The notes beneath the pieces are model-generated. The model did no database searches and was not told the DNA's origin. It saw nothing but the letters and a program-made list of their open reading frames with translations. From contig JAKSNC010000025.1 in NCBI GenBank assembly GCA_024400195.1, positions 1 through 33,188 on the forward strand: a DNA stretch of 33,188 bases, given 5' to 3'. The stretch is from Bacteroidales bacterium (GTDB taxonomy: Bacteria > Bacteroidota > Bacteroidia > Bacteroidales > F082). Positions 16,139 through 23,650 of this stretch are shown here, piece after piece; within the stretch, counting starts at the first letter, position 1; each line of letters opens with the position of its first letter. Position numbers and translations under genes: made by a program.

Positions 16139-18499
16139 TCATTTTTTCTTTGCAGACGACTTTGTTTTCGATGCAGTTTTCGCTGCAGCCGCACTCGACC
16201 TACGTCCTTTGGAGGCGTTTTCGGGGTCAGCGACAATCTTCAGGCAGTCCTCATACGTCAGATGTTCGGAGTCGTAAGTCTTGGGAATCTTGTAATTAGC
16301 ATTTTTATAGGAGACATAAATGCCGAAACGTCCGCGAAGAACTTTCATATCATCTTTGAAGACCGCTATGGTTTTATTGACTTCGGCGTTGCGTTTGGCT
16401 TCTATGAGTTCTATCGCATGTTCGAGGCTTATCTCCGACGGGCTGTCGGTCTTAGGAATGCTCACAAACAGGCTCTTATGCTTGATGTATGGGCCAAAAC
16501 GACCTATCGCGACCTGCACGTCGGAACCTTCAAACATTCCGAGTTCACGCGGGAAGGCAAAGAGTCCGAGAACGTCATCAAGGGTGACTGTCTCGATATG
16601 TTGGTCTTTACGTAGTCCTGCAAAACGCGGTTTCTCATCAGATTCGGTCTCGCCAATCTGAGCCACAGGGCCGAAACGTCCTATTTTGACAAATACTTTT
16701 TTGCCCGAAGCGGGGTCAACACCGAGACAGCGTTCACCACTGAACTTGCCGCCGTTGTCGGAGGTGTCGGTGATTCTCTTATGGAAAGTCTTGTAGAAGT
16801 CGTCAATCATGGCGTTCCATTTGCGCTGGCCTTCTGCAATCTTATCAAATTCCTTCTCGACGTTTGCCGTGAAGTTATAATCGACGATGGTGTCAAAATA
16901 CTGGACGAGGAACTTGTTTACCAATGTCCCGATGTCCGTCGGGACGAGTTTGCCCTTTTCAAAACCGACATTTTCCTTGCCGTTTTTCTCGGACAGCCTG
17001 CCTTTTTTGAGGGTCATGACTTTATATTCCCTCGTTGTGCCTTTGATGTCTTTTTTCTCAACATATTCCCTCTTCTGAATCGTTGAAATCGTCGGAGCGT
17101 ATGTTGAAGGACGTCCGATGCCGAGTTCTTCCATTTTCTTCACGAGACTGGCCTCGGTATATCTGAAAGGCTGGCGTGCAAAACGCTGTGTCGCCTCCAT
17201 CTTATCAAGTTCGAGAGTCTGACCCGGTTCAATCGGAGGGAGAATGCCGTTATCGTTGTCGTTGTCGGCATCATCGACACTCTCGATATAAACTTTCAGG
17301 AAGCCGTCAAAAAGAACTGTCTCGCCTGTTGCCACAAAATCTTTGTCGTTATTGTCAACATCAATGATTACGTTGGTTTTTTCAATATTGGCCTCTGCCA
17401 TCTGCGAGGCGATAGTACGTTTCCAGATGAGTTCGTAGAGTCGGCGCTCGTCGGCAGTTCCGCTTATCGTCTGCTGATTGAGATATGTCGGACGGATAGC
17501 CTCGTGAGCCTCCTGTGCGCCTTTCGACTTGGTCGTATATTGGCGTGTCTTGACGTATTCCGGGCCGTATAGTTCCGTTATCTCCTTCTTTGCCATTCCG
17601 ATAGCGAGCTGCGAGAGATTCACGGAATCGGTACGCATATAAGTTATCTTTCCCGATTCGTAGAGTAACTGTGCCACACGCATTGTGTTGCTCACCGAGA
17701 AGCCGAGTTTGCGTCCCGCCTCCTGCTGCAGCGTCGATGTGGTGAACGGCGGTGCCGGATATTTGGCGAGAGGCTTCTTTTCAATATCTTTGATTGCAAA
17801 ATGCGATTTTTTGCAGTTTTCAAGGAATAGACGCGCTTCGTCCTCACTGTCGAAACGATGAGGAAGTTCGGCGTTGATAGTATAATCCTGACCGTCTCGG
17901 TTGAATGTGAACACAGCAGTTATACGGAAACTGCTTGATGTCGCGAAGTTGTTGATTTCTTCCTCGCGTTCGACGATGAGGCGGACGGCAACAGACTGCA
18001 CGCGACCGGCAGACAAGGCCGGCTTGACTTTCTTCCAGAGAAGCGGCGACAACTCATAACCAACGATGCGGTCGAGAACGCGACGTGCCTGCTGTGCTGC
18101 GACGAGATCAAGGTCGATTTTACGCGGCGTCTCAATGGCGTGAAGAATCGCCTGCTTCGTAATCTCATGAAACACAATACGTTGGTAGTTATCTTTCTTC
18201 AGACCAAGCGTCTCAAAAAGATGCCACGAAATGGATTCTCCTTCGCGGTCTTCATCGGATGCAAGCCAGACCATCTCGGCGCCTTTGGCGAGTTTCTTCA
18301 ACTCTTCAACGAGTTTCTTCTTGTCGGAAGGTATCTCATATTCAGGCTCGAAGCCGTTATCTATATCAAGACTTATTTTCGATTTGCTCAAATCGCGGAC
18401 GTGTCCGTAACTCGATTTCACAGTGAAGTCCTTGCCAAGGAAGCCCTCTATCGTCTTTGCCTTCGCAGGAGACTCAACTATCACAAGATTCTTAACCAT
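16139..18499 (-). CDS. topA: DNA topoisomerase I
   Basis: A type IA topoisomerase of 786 residues that relaxes negative supercoils. The Toprim domain opens KNLVIVESPAKAKTIEGFLG and carries the metal-binding SDEDREGES near residues 81-89. The active-site tyrosine is Tyr287 in KITYMRTDS. The C-terminus has several topoisomerase C-terminal repeats (such as VKIGRFGPVAQIG and VAIGRFGPYIKH) and a Lys/Ala-rich tail, instead of the zinc ribbons of the E. coli enzyme. The open frame extends to 18523, but a -7 box at 18520-18528 would place the transcript start inside that extension, so I use the ATG at 18499. HMG-CoA reductase follows 23 bases later. Confidence 0.95.
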   Translation of the reverse strand: MVKNLVIVESPAKAKTIEGFLGKDFTVKSSYGHVRDLSKSKISLDIDNGFEPEYEIPSDKKKLVEELKKLAKGAEMVWLASDEDREGESISWHLFETLGLKKDNYQRIVFHEITKQAILHAIETPRKIDLDLVAAQQARRVLDRIVGYELSPLLWKKVKPALSAGRVQSVAVRLIVEREEEINNFATSSSFRITAVFTFNRDGQDYTINAELPHRFDSEDEARLFLENCKKSHFAIKDIEKKPLAKYPAPPFTTSTLQQEAGRKLGFSVSNTMRVAQLLYESGKITYMRTDSVNLSQLAIGMAKKEITELYGPEYVKTRQYTTKSKGAQEAHEAIRPTYLNQQTISGTADERRLYELIWKRTIASQMAEANIEKTNVIIDVDNNDKDFVATGETVLFDGFLKVYIESVDDADNDNDNGILPPIEPGQTLELDKMEATQRFARQPFRYTEASLVKKMEELGIGRPSTYAPTISTIQKREYVEKKDIKGTTREYKVMTLKKGRLSEKNGKENVGFEKGKLVPTDIGTLVNKFLVQYFDTIVDYNFTANVEKEFDKIAEGQRKWNAMIDDFYKTFHKRITDTSDNGGKFSGERCLGVDPASGKKVFVKIGRFGPVAQIGETESDEKPRFAGLRKDQHIETVTLDDVLGLFAFPRELGMFEGSDVQVAIGRFGPYIKHKSLFVSIPKTDSPSEISLEHAIELIEAKRNAEVNKTIAVFKDDMKVLRGRFGIYVSYKNANYKIPKTYDSEHLTYEDCLKIVADPENASKGRRSSAAAAKTASKTKSSAKKK

Positions 18500-18519
18500 C
18501 AGATTTTTATTTTTCGGGT

Positions 18520-18550
18520 GCAAAAATACTACATAAAGAAACGCAAACGC
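18520..18550 (-). promoter_or_regulatory. topA: Candidate promoter of topA
   Basis: The minus strand has TATTTTTGC at 18528-18520, with TTTG elements roughly 15 and 21 bases upstream in TTTGCGTTTGCG. This fits the Bacteroidota -33/-7 pattern and decides the topA start at 18499, because the upstream ATG at 18523 would not be transcribed. Confidence 0.5.
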
Positions 18551-18692
18551 AAATAAAAAATGTTAATTTTTTTTAATAGGTATTGCCCAAACCATGATGA
18601 AATGGGTTAACATTTTGTCTTTCAGCATATTTCAGACTCAAATAAAAAACATAAAGTATAAACGGATGACAGCCGTGTCTCTGCATTTTTCC

Positions 18693-18700
18693 TATCTTTG
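18693..18700 (+). promoter_or_regulatory. Candidate -7 box of the queuosine-precursor transporter gene
   Basis: TATCTTTG followed by C matches the TAnnTTTG consensus 23 bases before the ATG at 18724. No -33 TTG is obvious. I looked for a preQ1 riboswitch in the leader and did not see one. Confidence 0.4.
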
Positions 18701-18723
18701 CAGCGCGTTATAAAAATAATTTT

Positions 18724-19383
18724 ATGGACAAGGTATCGGAAAACCCTTTAAAAAACCGAAATGTGAAATATCTGCTTGTCGCTGCGGCCTTATACGTCAC
18801 GATGTATATCACGGCGAACATGATGTCGGTCAGAATATTCAAAGTCGGCAGTTTGTTTTGTGTTGATGCGGGGACACTCGTCTTCCCGTTCATCTATGTC
18901 ATTGGCGATGCGATAAACGAGTTATGGGGTCTCAAAGTGTCGCGTCACGTCATCATCACGGCATTCATTTGCAACGTTTTATTTGTCGGGCTGTGTTGTG
19001 TCGCCATCATACTTCCCCATCCGGAATATATGGATTCGACGGCGGAAGCGTACGAGGCCGTTTTCGGTTTCGCGCCCCGCATAGTGCTTGGCTCTATAAC
19101 GGGATTTTTAATCGGAGCCTTATTGAACGCACAGATATTCAATATGATAAGAAGACTGACCAACGGAAAGCATCTATGGCTTCGCGCGATAACTTCATCC
19201 GTCACGGGACTGCTTTTCGACACGATACCTTTCGCACTTGTAGCTTTTGCCGGCATCGTCACATGGCACGATATAGTTCTCATCGTAGCCGTGAACTTCA
19301 TTGCGAAGACGGTAATTGAAATCGGAGTCGGGACACCGATGGTTTATCTCATCGTGAAAAAAATAAAGAGGCGCGTCGTCTGA
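18724..19383 (+). CDS. yhhQ: Queuosine precursor transporter (YhhQ/VUT family)
   Basis: A 219-residue inner-membrane protein with about six hydrophobic segments. Family signatures are present: the early LYVTMYITANMMSVRIF, the DAGTLVFPFIYVIGDAINEL stretch where the acidic residues sit in the membrane, and the late VNFIAKTVIEIGVGTPMVY. Members (COG1738) take up preQ0/preQ1-type precursors for queuosine tRNA modification. The gene stands alone, divergent from topA and convergent with a DUF4234 gene. Confidence 0.9.
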   Translation: MDKVSENPLKNRNVKYLLVAAALYVTMYITANMMSVRIFKVGSLFCVDAGTLVFPFIYVIGDAINELWGLKVSRHVIITAFICNVLFVGLCCVAIILPHPEYMDSTAEAYEAVFGFAPRIVLGSITGFLIGALLNAQIFNMIRRLTNGKHLWLRAITSSVTGLLFDTIPFALVAFAGIVTWHDIVLIVAVNFIAKTVIEIGVGTPMVYLIVKKIKRRVV

Positions 19384-19396
19384 TGCAACACGCCTC
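19368..19396 (-). terminator. Possible terminator of the DUF4234 gene
   Basis: The minus strand has GAGGCG and CGCCTC, 17 bases apart, followed by TTTATTTTTTTT. It lies in the 35-base gap and 3' end of the convergent transporter gene. The loop is long, so the call is moderate. Confidence 0.4.
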
Positions 19397-19418
19397 CTCA
19401 TAATTTACAGAATTTCTT

Positions 19419-19811
19419 CTATCTAAATCCAGCATTCCAGTCGCCGTTGAGATAATTCATAGCCTTCATGTGCTTGTGAATGAACACGAAAGGACCGATA
19501 AAAATCAGGCTGCCGAGAATATTCCAAAGCCAAAATGTCGAAGCTCCGAAAGAATATGGCAGATTTCTTCTTTTCAACTCGTTGCCGATTCTGTCGCAGA
19601 TGCGGTGCCACCACACAAATGTCGCGATGCCTAAAGTCAGCCATGAAAAGATGAAGAATAACAGGCAGAAATGCATGGTACGCCGACCGTCGTGTGGCGT
19701 AGCGATAACGTTTATCTCTTCCGAGATGTGCGAATAAACCACCAACGGATAAATCCCGAAGGTAATCATGCTCAATAAAATCATTTTGACAAGACCTCTG
19801 TTTGTTCTCAT
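19419..19811 (-). CDS. DUF4234 domain-containing membrane protein
   Basis: A 130-residue protein with the DUF4234 start MRTNRGLVKMILLSMITFGIYPLVV, then a hydrophilic stretch, and two further hydrophobic segments (FCLLFFIFSWLTLGIATFVWW and FWLWNILGSLIFIGPFVF). Three transmembrane helices are likely. The family has no known function and often occurs as short stand-alone proteins. It is transcribed convergently with the transporter to its left. Confidence 0.8.
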   Translation of the reverse strand: MRTNRGLVKMILLSMITFGIYPLVVYSHISEEINVIATPHDGRRTMHFCLLFFIFSWLTLGIATFVWWHRICDRIGNELKRRNLPYSFGASTFWLWNILGSLIFIGPFVFIHKHMKAMNYLNGDWNAGFR

Positions 19812-19839
19812 AATGAATAAGTTTTAGATGTTAATTGTA

Positions 19840-19866
19840 CAAATTTACAAAAAATGTCATTGACAA
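19840..19866 (-). promoter_or_regulatory. Candidate promoter of the DUF4234 gene
   Basis: On the minus strand, TTG at 19866-19864 is followed 16 bases later by TAAATTTG at 19847-19840, resembling a -33/-7 pair. The spacing is slightly short. Confidence 0.35.
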
Positions 19867-19879
19867 AATGAAAACATTT

Positions 19880-21562
19880 TTATTCCGCAGTTGTAGCTTC
19901 GAGTTTCTTCATCATGGAGAACATAACGACGCCTGAGATGACGCAGAGTGCCATCAGTATAGTCCAGTTGACCCATAGCGGCACGTTATCCCAAAGCATT
20001 GAGGGAATAGAACTCAGATAGTTTCCTATTGCCGTGGCAGCGAACCACAGTCCCATCATCAGGCCTTTGAAGCGCGGCGGGGCGACCTTCGAGACAAAAG
20101 AAATTCCCATCGGGCTGAGTAAAAGTTCAGCGAAGGTAAGCACAAGATAAGTACTCATCAGGTAAGTCGGGACGACGGGGTCGGGAGAGACTGTTCCGTT
20201 AAGTACCGACGGAGCCGGCTGTCCGTTGGAGGCCATCAGCATAATCAGATAACCGATGGCGGCGACAAACATACCGAGACCTATCTTCCTCGGAGCCGAC
20301 GGTTCCTTGCCTTTCTTTGCCAACGCGCCGAACAAAGCCATCGAAACGGGAGTCAAGGCAACGACAAAGAACGGATTGAACTGCTGAAACTCCTGAGGTA
20401 GAATGTTGACGACGGGCAGCATATTGTTATAAAGTGCAAATGCGCCGCACCACAACGCCGCTGTCACAACGCCGCAGATGGTTCTCGCCTTCTTCGTCTC
20501 CGATTGGAAGGTGCCAAACAAAGTATAGACAGATGCCGCGATAAGAGCCAAAGCCCAGATATTGAAGCCTATTCGCGACCAGCCTGTGACCGTGTCCTGA
20601 GTGTAGTCGCGGGCGAAATAAGTCAGCGAGGAGCCGTTTTGATGGAAGGCCATCCAGAAGAAGATGACGACGGCAAAAACGAAGACGAGGGCGACGATTC
20701 TGTCTTTCTCCTGCTTCGGAGTGAGAACCACCGTTTTTTCATTTGATGCAGCTGCCTGTTTCGCATTGACATCTGTATGTCTGAACCACGGGCGGAACAC
20801 AAAATAAATCGTGATGGAGAGAATCAGCGAGACACATGCGACGGCAAAGCCGAGATTGTAAGCCGTTGAGAGATGATTGATGTAGAAATGGCAGAAATCC
20901 GTCATATTCATCGATGCGATGTCTCCGCCGGGCATCATTGCCATCAGTGACTGAAGTCTGTCGGTGTTTTCGGGCGTTATCGTACCGTTCAGGAACTGAT
21001 GAGCCAAAGCCGGTATATCGGCCTTATACACCAAGCCCACTTTTCCGAGATGACTGTTAGTCAATGCCGTAGCAGCTGTCGGGGCAAACATCGAACCGAG
21101 ATTGATGGCCATGTAGAAAAGGCTGAATCCGGAGTCGCGTTTTGAAGAATAACGGCTCTCGTCGTAGAGGTTTCCCGTCATGACCTGCAAATTACCTTTG
21201 AAGAGACCCGTTCCGACGGCGATAAGCAGCAATGCGGCAATCATAAGGGTCAGTGCGAGGCCGCGTGTCGCGAAAGCATCTGTGGGAATGGCAAGACATA
21301 CGTAACCGATGAACATCACGCAGATACCCGTGACGACGCATTTGCCGAAACCGATTCTGTCGGCAAGCCAACCGCCCAAAACCGGCATAAAATAGACGGC
21401 GGCGAGGAAGATGGCGTAAAATTGTCCGGCGACTTTTGCCTCAAAACCGAATTTCGCCTGAAGGAAAAGCAAGAAGATTGCCAACATCGTGTAATAACCG
21501 AAACGCTCGCCCGTGTTGGCCAAGGCGAGGGCATACAGACCTTTGGGTTGTCCTTTAAACAT
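19880..21562 (-). CDS. POT-family proton-dependent oligopeptide transporter
   Basis: A 560-residue inner-membrane MFS transporter of the POT (PTR2) family that imports di- and tripeptides with protons. Family blocks: NTGERFGYYTML near residue 16, GGWLADRIGFGKCVVTG, and FSLFYMAINLGSMFAP. The usual ExxER motif reads NTGER, so its first acidic residue is Asn. A hydrophilic insertion of roughly 80 residues sits between helices in the middle. It lies directly downstream of a paralogue, but a terminator and its own -7 box between the two suggest separate transcripts. Confidence 0.92.
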   Translation of the reverse strand: MFKGQPKGLYALALANTGERFGYYTMLAIFLLFLQAKFGFEAKVAGQFYAIFLAAVYFMPVLGGWLADRIGFGKCVVTGICVMFIGYVCLAIPTDAFATRGLALTLMIAALLLIAVGTGLFKGNLQVMTGNLYDESRYSSKRDSGFSLFYMAINLGSMFAPTAATALTNSHLGKVGLVYKADIPALAHQFLNGTITPENTDRLQSLMAMMPGGDIASMNMTDFCHFYINHLSTAYNLGFAVACVSLILSITIYFVFRPWFRHTDVNAKQAAASNEKTVVLTPKQEKDRIVALVFVFAVVIFFWMAFHQNGSSLTYFARDYTQDTVTGWSRIGFNIWALALIAASVYTLFGTFQSETKKARTICGVVTAALWCGAFALYNNMLPVVNILPQEFQQFNPFFVVALTPVSMALFGALAKKGKEPSAPRKIGLGMFVAAIGYLIMLMASNGQPAPSVLNGTVSPDPVVPTYLMSTYLVLTFAELLLSPMGISFVSKVAPPRFKGLMMGLWFAATAIGNYLSSIPSMLWDNVPLWVNWTILMALCVISGVVMFSMMKKLEATTAE

Positions 21563-21582
21563 GATAAATGAATTTTAAAGGA

Positions 21583-21590
21583 CAAAAATA
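21583..21590 (-). promoter_or_regulatory. Candidate -7 box of the downstream POT gene
   Basis: The minus strand reads TATTTTTG, immediately after the terminator hairpin and about 20 bases before the ATG at 21562. It implies an independent transcript for this transporter. Confidence 0.45.
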
Positions 21591-21596
21591 CAGAAA

Positions 21597-21620
21597 AAGG
21601 TCGTCCTTTCGAACGACCTT
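21597..21620 (-). terminator. Rho-independent terminator of the upstream POT gene
   Basis: A perfect 8-bp stem, AAGGTCGT with ACGACCTT, and an 8-base loop. On the minus strand it is followed by a short T run. It lies 27 bases after the stop of the POT gene at 21648. Confidence 0.7.
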
Positions 21621-21647
21621 CTTCATTATTTATGAAAAAAGCATTAT

Positions 21648-23357
21648 TTATTTCGTAACTTTTTCAAGCCATTTCACCATACCGAACATGACGATCATCG
21701 ACACGAAGCAGATGGCGAGGAATACTCCCCAGCACTCCCAGATCGGCCATGCGTTGAGCATTATCGGGCCGACGAAGATGAAGAGGTTGCCTATTGCCGT
21801 CGCACCGAGCCACAATCCCTGGCAGAGACCGACCATGTTACGCGGAGCCACCTTTGAGACGAACGACAGACCAAGCGGTGAGATGAACAATTCAGCCACA
21901 GTCAGGAAGAAATAAGTGACGACCATCACCCACGGAGCGGCTTTAGCGAGACCGGCGGCAAGCATTTGGGCGGCGTCCATGATACGGAACTCGTCACCTG
22001 AAGGATAGTTCTTCACGATGGAGAATATCATCAGGAAGAGATATGCGCAACCCGCGATACCCATACCGAGGGCTATCTTGCGAGGCGTTGAAACAGGTTT
22101 GCCCTTACGAGCCAACATCGCGAAAATTCCCATGACCAACGGCGTCAGGATGATGACGAACAGAGGATTCAGAGCCTGCCAAATCTCAGGCGCGATTTGG
22201 TCGGAGTTGACGAAGTCGCGGGCAAAAACCGACAGAGACTGTCCGTTCTGATGGAATGAGAGCCAGAAGAAGATAGCGATACCCAACACAGCAAACAGAG
22301 CAACCATACGCTGTTTTATCTCCTTCGCCATAGCGAGTTTTTCTTCTGCGGAATAATCAACAACTTCGGCTGCAGTCTTCTTGCTCGGCTGCGGGAAGCG
22401 TTTCTTCTGACTGAAGAAAATCACGAGCGAAATCATCATAGCCACGACCGACACGATGAACGAGAAGTGGACGCCCTGGTTGAAGGTGAGGATGTAGTCG
22501 GAGCAGAACTGCGTCATATCCGTCGGGATAACGCCGTCGGCGACAGATTTTCCGATGGTCTCGGTGAACTTTTCAGTTATTTCGCCATTGGCGAGATACT
22601 GATGGCACAAACCCGACATATCGGCATTGTAGATAAAGTTGTGAGCCTTCAGCCACCATTCTCTCAGAAGCGGGGCTACAAAAGGAGCTATCACGCCGCC
22701 GATGTTGATGAACACGTAGAAAATCTGGAAACCGCTGTCACGTTTATCCTTCGCCTCTGCAAGAGCTTCGGGACTCTTCTTGGCAGCTTCGGCTTCAAAA
22801 TTATCATACATCTGACCGACGAGGGCCTGAAGGTTGCCTTTGAACAAACCGTTACCGAAAGCGATGCATAACAACGCGAAGCAGGTCATGATGAGGATGC
22901 CCCACCATGCGCCGTTGCCGTCGGCGATAATACCGTCAGTACCTCTGCTGAACAACGGAATAGCCATACCGACATAACCAACAGCCATGATAATCAAGCC
23001 CCATTGAATAGTGCGGTGATAGTTTTGCGTGCGGTCGGCAATGATACCGCCCACCAAACTCAGGACGTATATTCCAAAATAAAACACCGAATAGATGATG
23101 CCGGCCGTCTCATCCGACAAGCCAAACTTCGACACGATAAACAACAGAAGGATGGCGTTCATGATGTAATAACCGAAACGCTCGCCCATGTTGCTCAACG
23201 CGGCGGCAATCAGTCCTTTGGGGTGCTCGTTCTTCGCCTTTTTCAGATAGAAAAACAGGAACGGAATCACCACAATCAAAATAATGGCAAAGATAATCCA
23301 CGTTGCGTGGTTCTGCCAAAGCGTCTGCCAAAGCGTTTGAATGGATAATAAATTCAT
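21648..23357 (-). CDS. POT-family proton-dependent oligopeptide transporter (paralogue)
   Basis: A 569-residue paralogue of the adjacent transporter. It has an extra N-terminal hydrophobic segment (WIIFAIILIVVIPFLFFYL) before the first POT helix. Family blocks are SNMGERFGYYIMNAI, GGIIADRTQNYHRTIQWG and FQIFYVFINIGGVIAPF. Again the ExxER position reads NMGER, with Asn for the first Glu. A mid-protein hydrophilic insertion matches that of the paralogue (YNADMSGLCHQYLANG against YKADIPALAHQFLNG). The pair lies next to a secreted C25 protease gene, so the cell may import peptides released outside. Confidence 0.92.
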   Translation of the reverse strand: MNLLSIQTLWQTLWQNHATWIIFAIILIVVIPFLFFYLKKAKNEHPKGLIAAALSNMGERFGYYIMNAILLLFIVSKFGLSDETAGIIYSVFYFGIYVLSLVGGIIADRTQNYHRTIQWGLIIMAVGYVGMAIPLFSRGTDGIIADGNGAWWGILIMTCFALLCIAFGNGLFKGNLQALVGQMYDNFEAEAAKKSPEALAEAKDKRDSGFQIFYVFINIGGVIAPFVAPLLREWWLKAHNFIYNADMSGLCHQYLANGEITEKFTETIGKSVADGVIPTDMTQFCSDYILTFNQGVHFSFIVSVVAMMISLVIFFSQKKRFPQPSKKTAAEVVDYSAEEKLAMAKEIKQRMVALFAVLGIAIFFWLSFHQNGQSLSVFARDFVNSDQIAPEIWQALNPLFVIILTPLVMGIFAMLARKGKPVSTPRKIALGMGIAGCAYLFLMIFSIVKNYPSGDEFRIMDAAQMLAAGLAKAAPWVMVVTYFFLTVAELFISPLGLSFVSKVAPRNMVGLCQGLWLGATAIGNLFIFVGPIMLNAWPIWECWGVFLAICFVSMIVMFGMVKWLEKVTK

Positions 23358-23392
23358 AATACTTAATTTTAGTTAAACTTTTTTTTCTGACA

Positions 23393-23400
23393 CAAAGGTA
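23393..23400 (-). promoter_or_regulatory. Candidate -7 box of the upstream POT gene
   Basis: The minus strand reads TACCTTTG followed by TGTC, 36 bases before the ATG at 23357. It matches the phylum consensus, but no -33 TTG is visible in the A/T-rich upstream stretch. Confidence 0.45.
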
Positions 23401-23452
23401 AAGAAAAAATCGATAAGAAAAAAAAGAAGTTGGGATGGTTACGATATTAAGG

Positions 23453-23554
23453 TTTAATGCGTAATGCGTAATGTTTAATGTTTAATGCGTAATGCGTAAT
23501 GCTTAAAGTCAAATTGTCAAAGAGTCCAATCGTCCAATCGTCCAATCGTCCAAT
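23453..23554. repeat. Heptamer and octamer tandem repeats
   Basis: Seven units in a row alternate between TTTAATG and CGTAATG (23453-23501). After a short link, about four copies of CGTCCAAT follow (23524-23554). The array lies between the POT gene and the C25 protease promoter. It is of the same kind as, but different in sequence from, the array at 13680-13853. Confidence 0.85.
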
Positions 23555-23583
23555 TGATTGTCAAATCGTCAAAAAAAAATCAA

Positions 23584-23612
23584 TTGCCAAAAAAAGAAAA
23601 AGCGTAATTTTG
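23584..23612 (+). promoter_or_regulatory. Candidate promoter of the C25 protease gene
   Basis: TTG at 23584-23586 and TAATTTTG at 23605-23612 are separated by 18 bases, a good Bacteroidota -33/-7 match. The leader to the ATG at 23651 would be about 30 bases. Confidence 0.55.
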
Positions 23613-23650
23613 CATCCGATTAAAAACTGTAAAACCTTATTATTAAAATA

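Noticed and set aside
18524-18723. preQ1 riboswitch before the queuosine-precursor transporter
   Set aside because: I could not find the class I core or a matching pseudoknot in the leader; only a -7 box is convincing.
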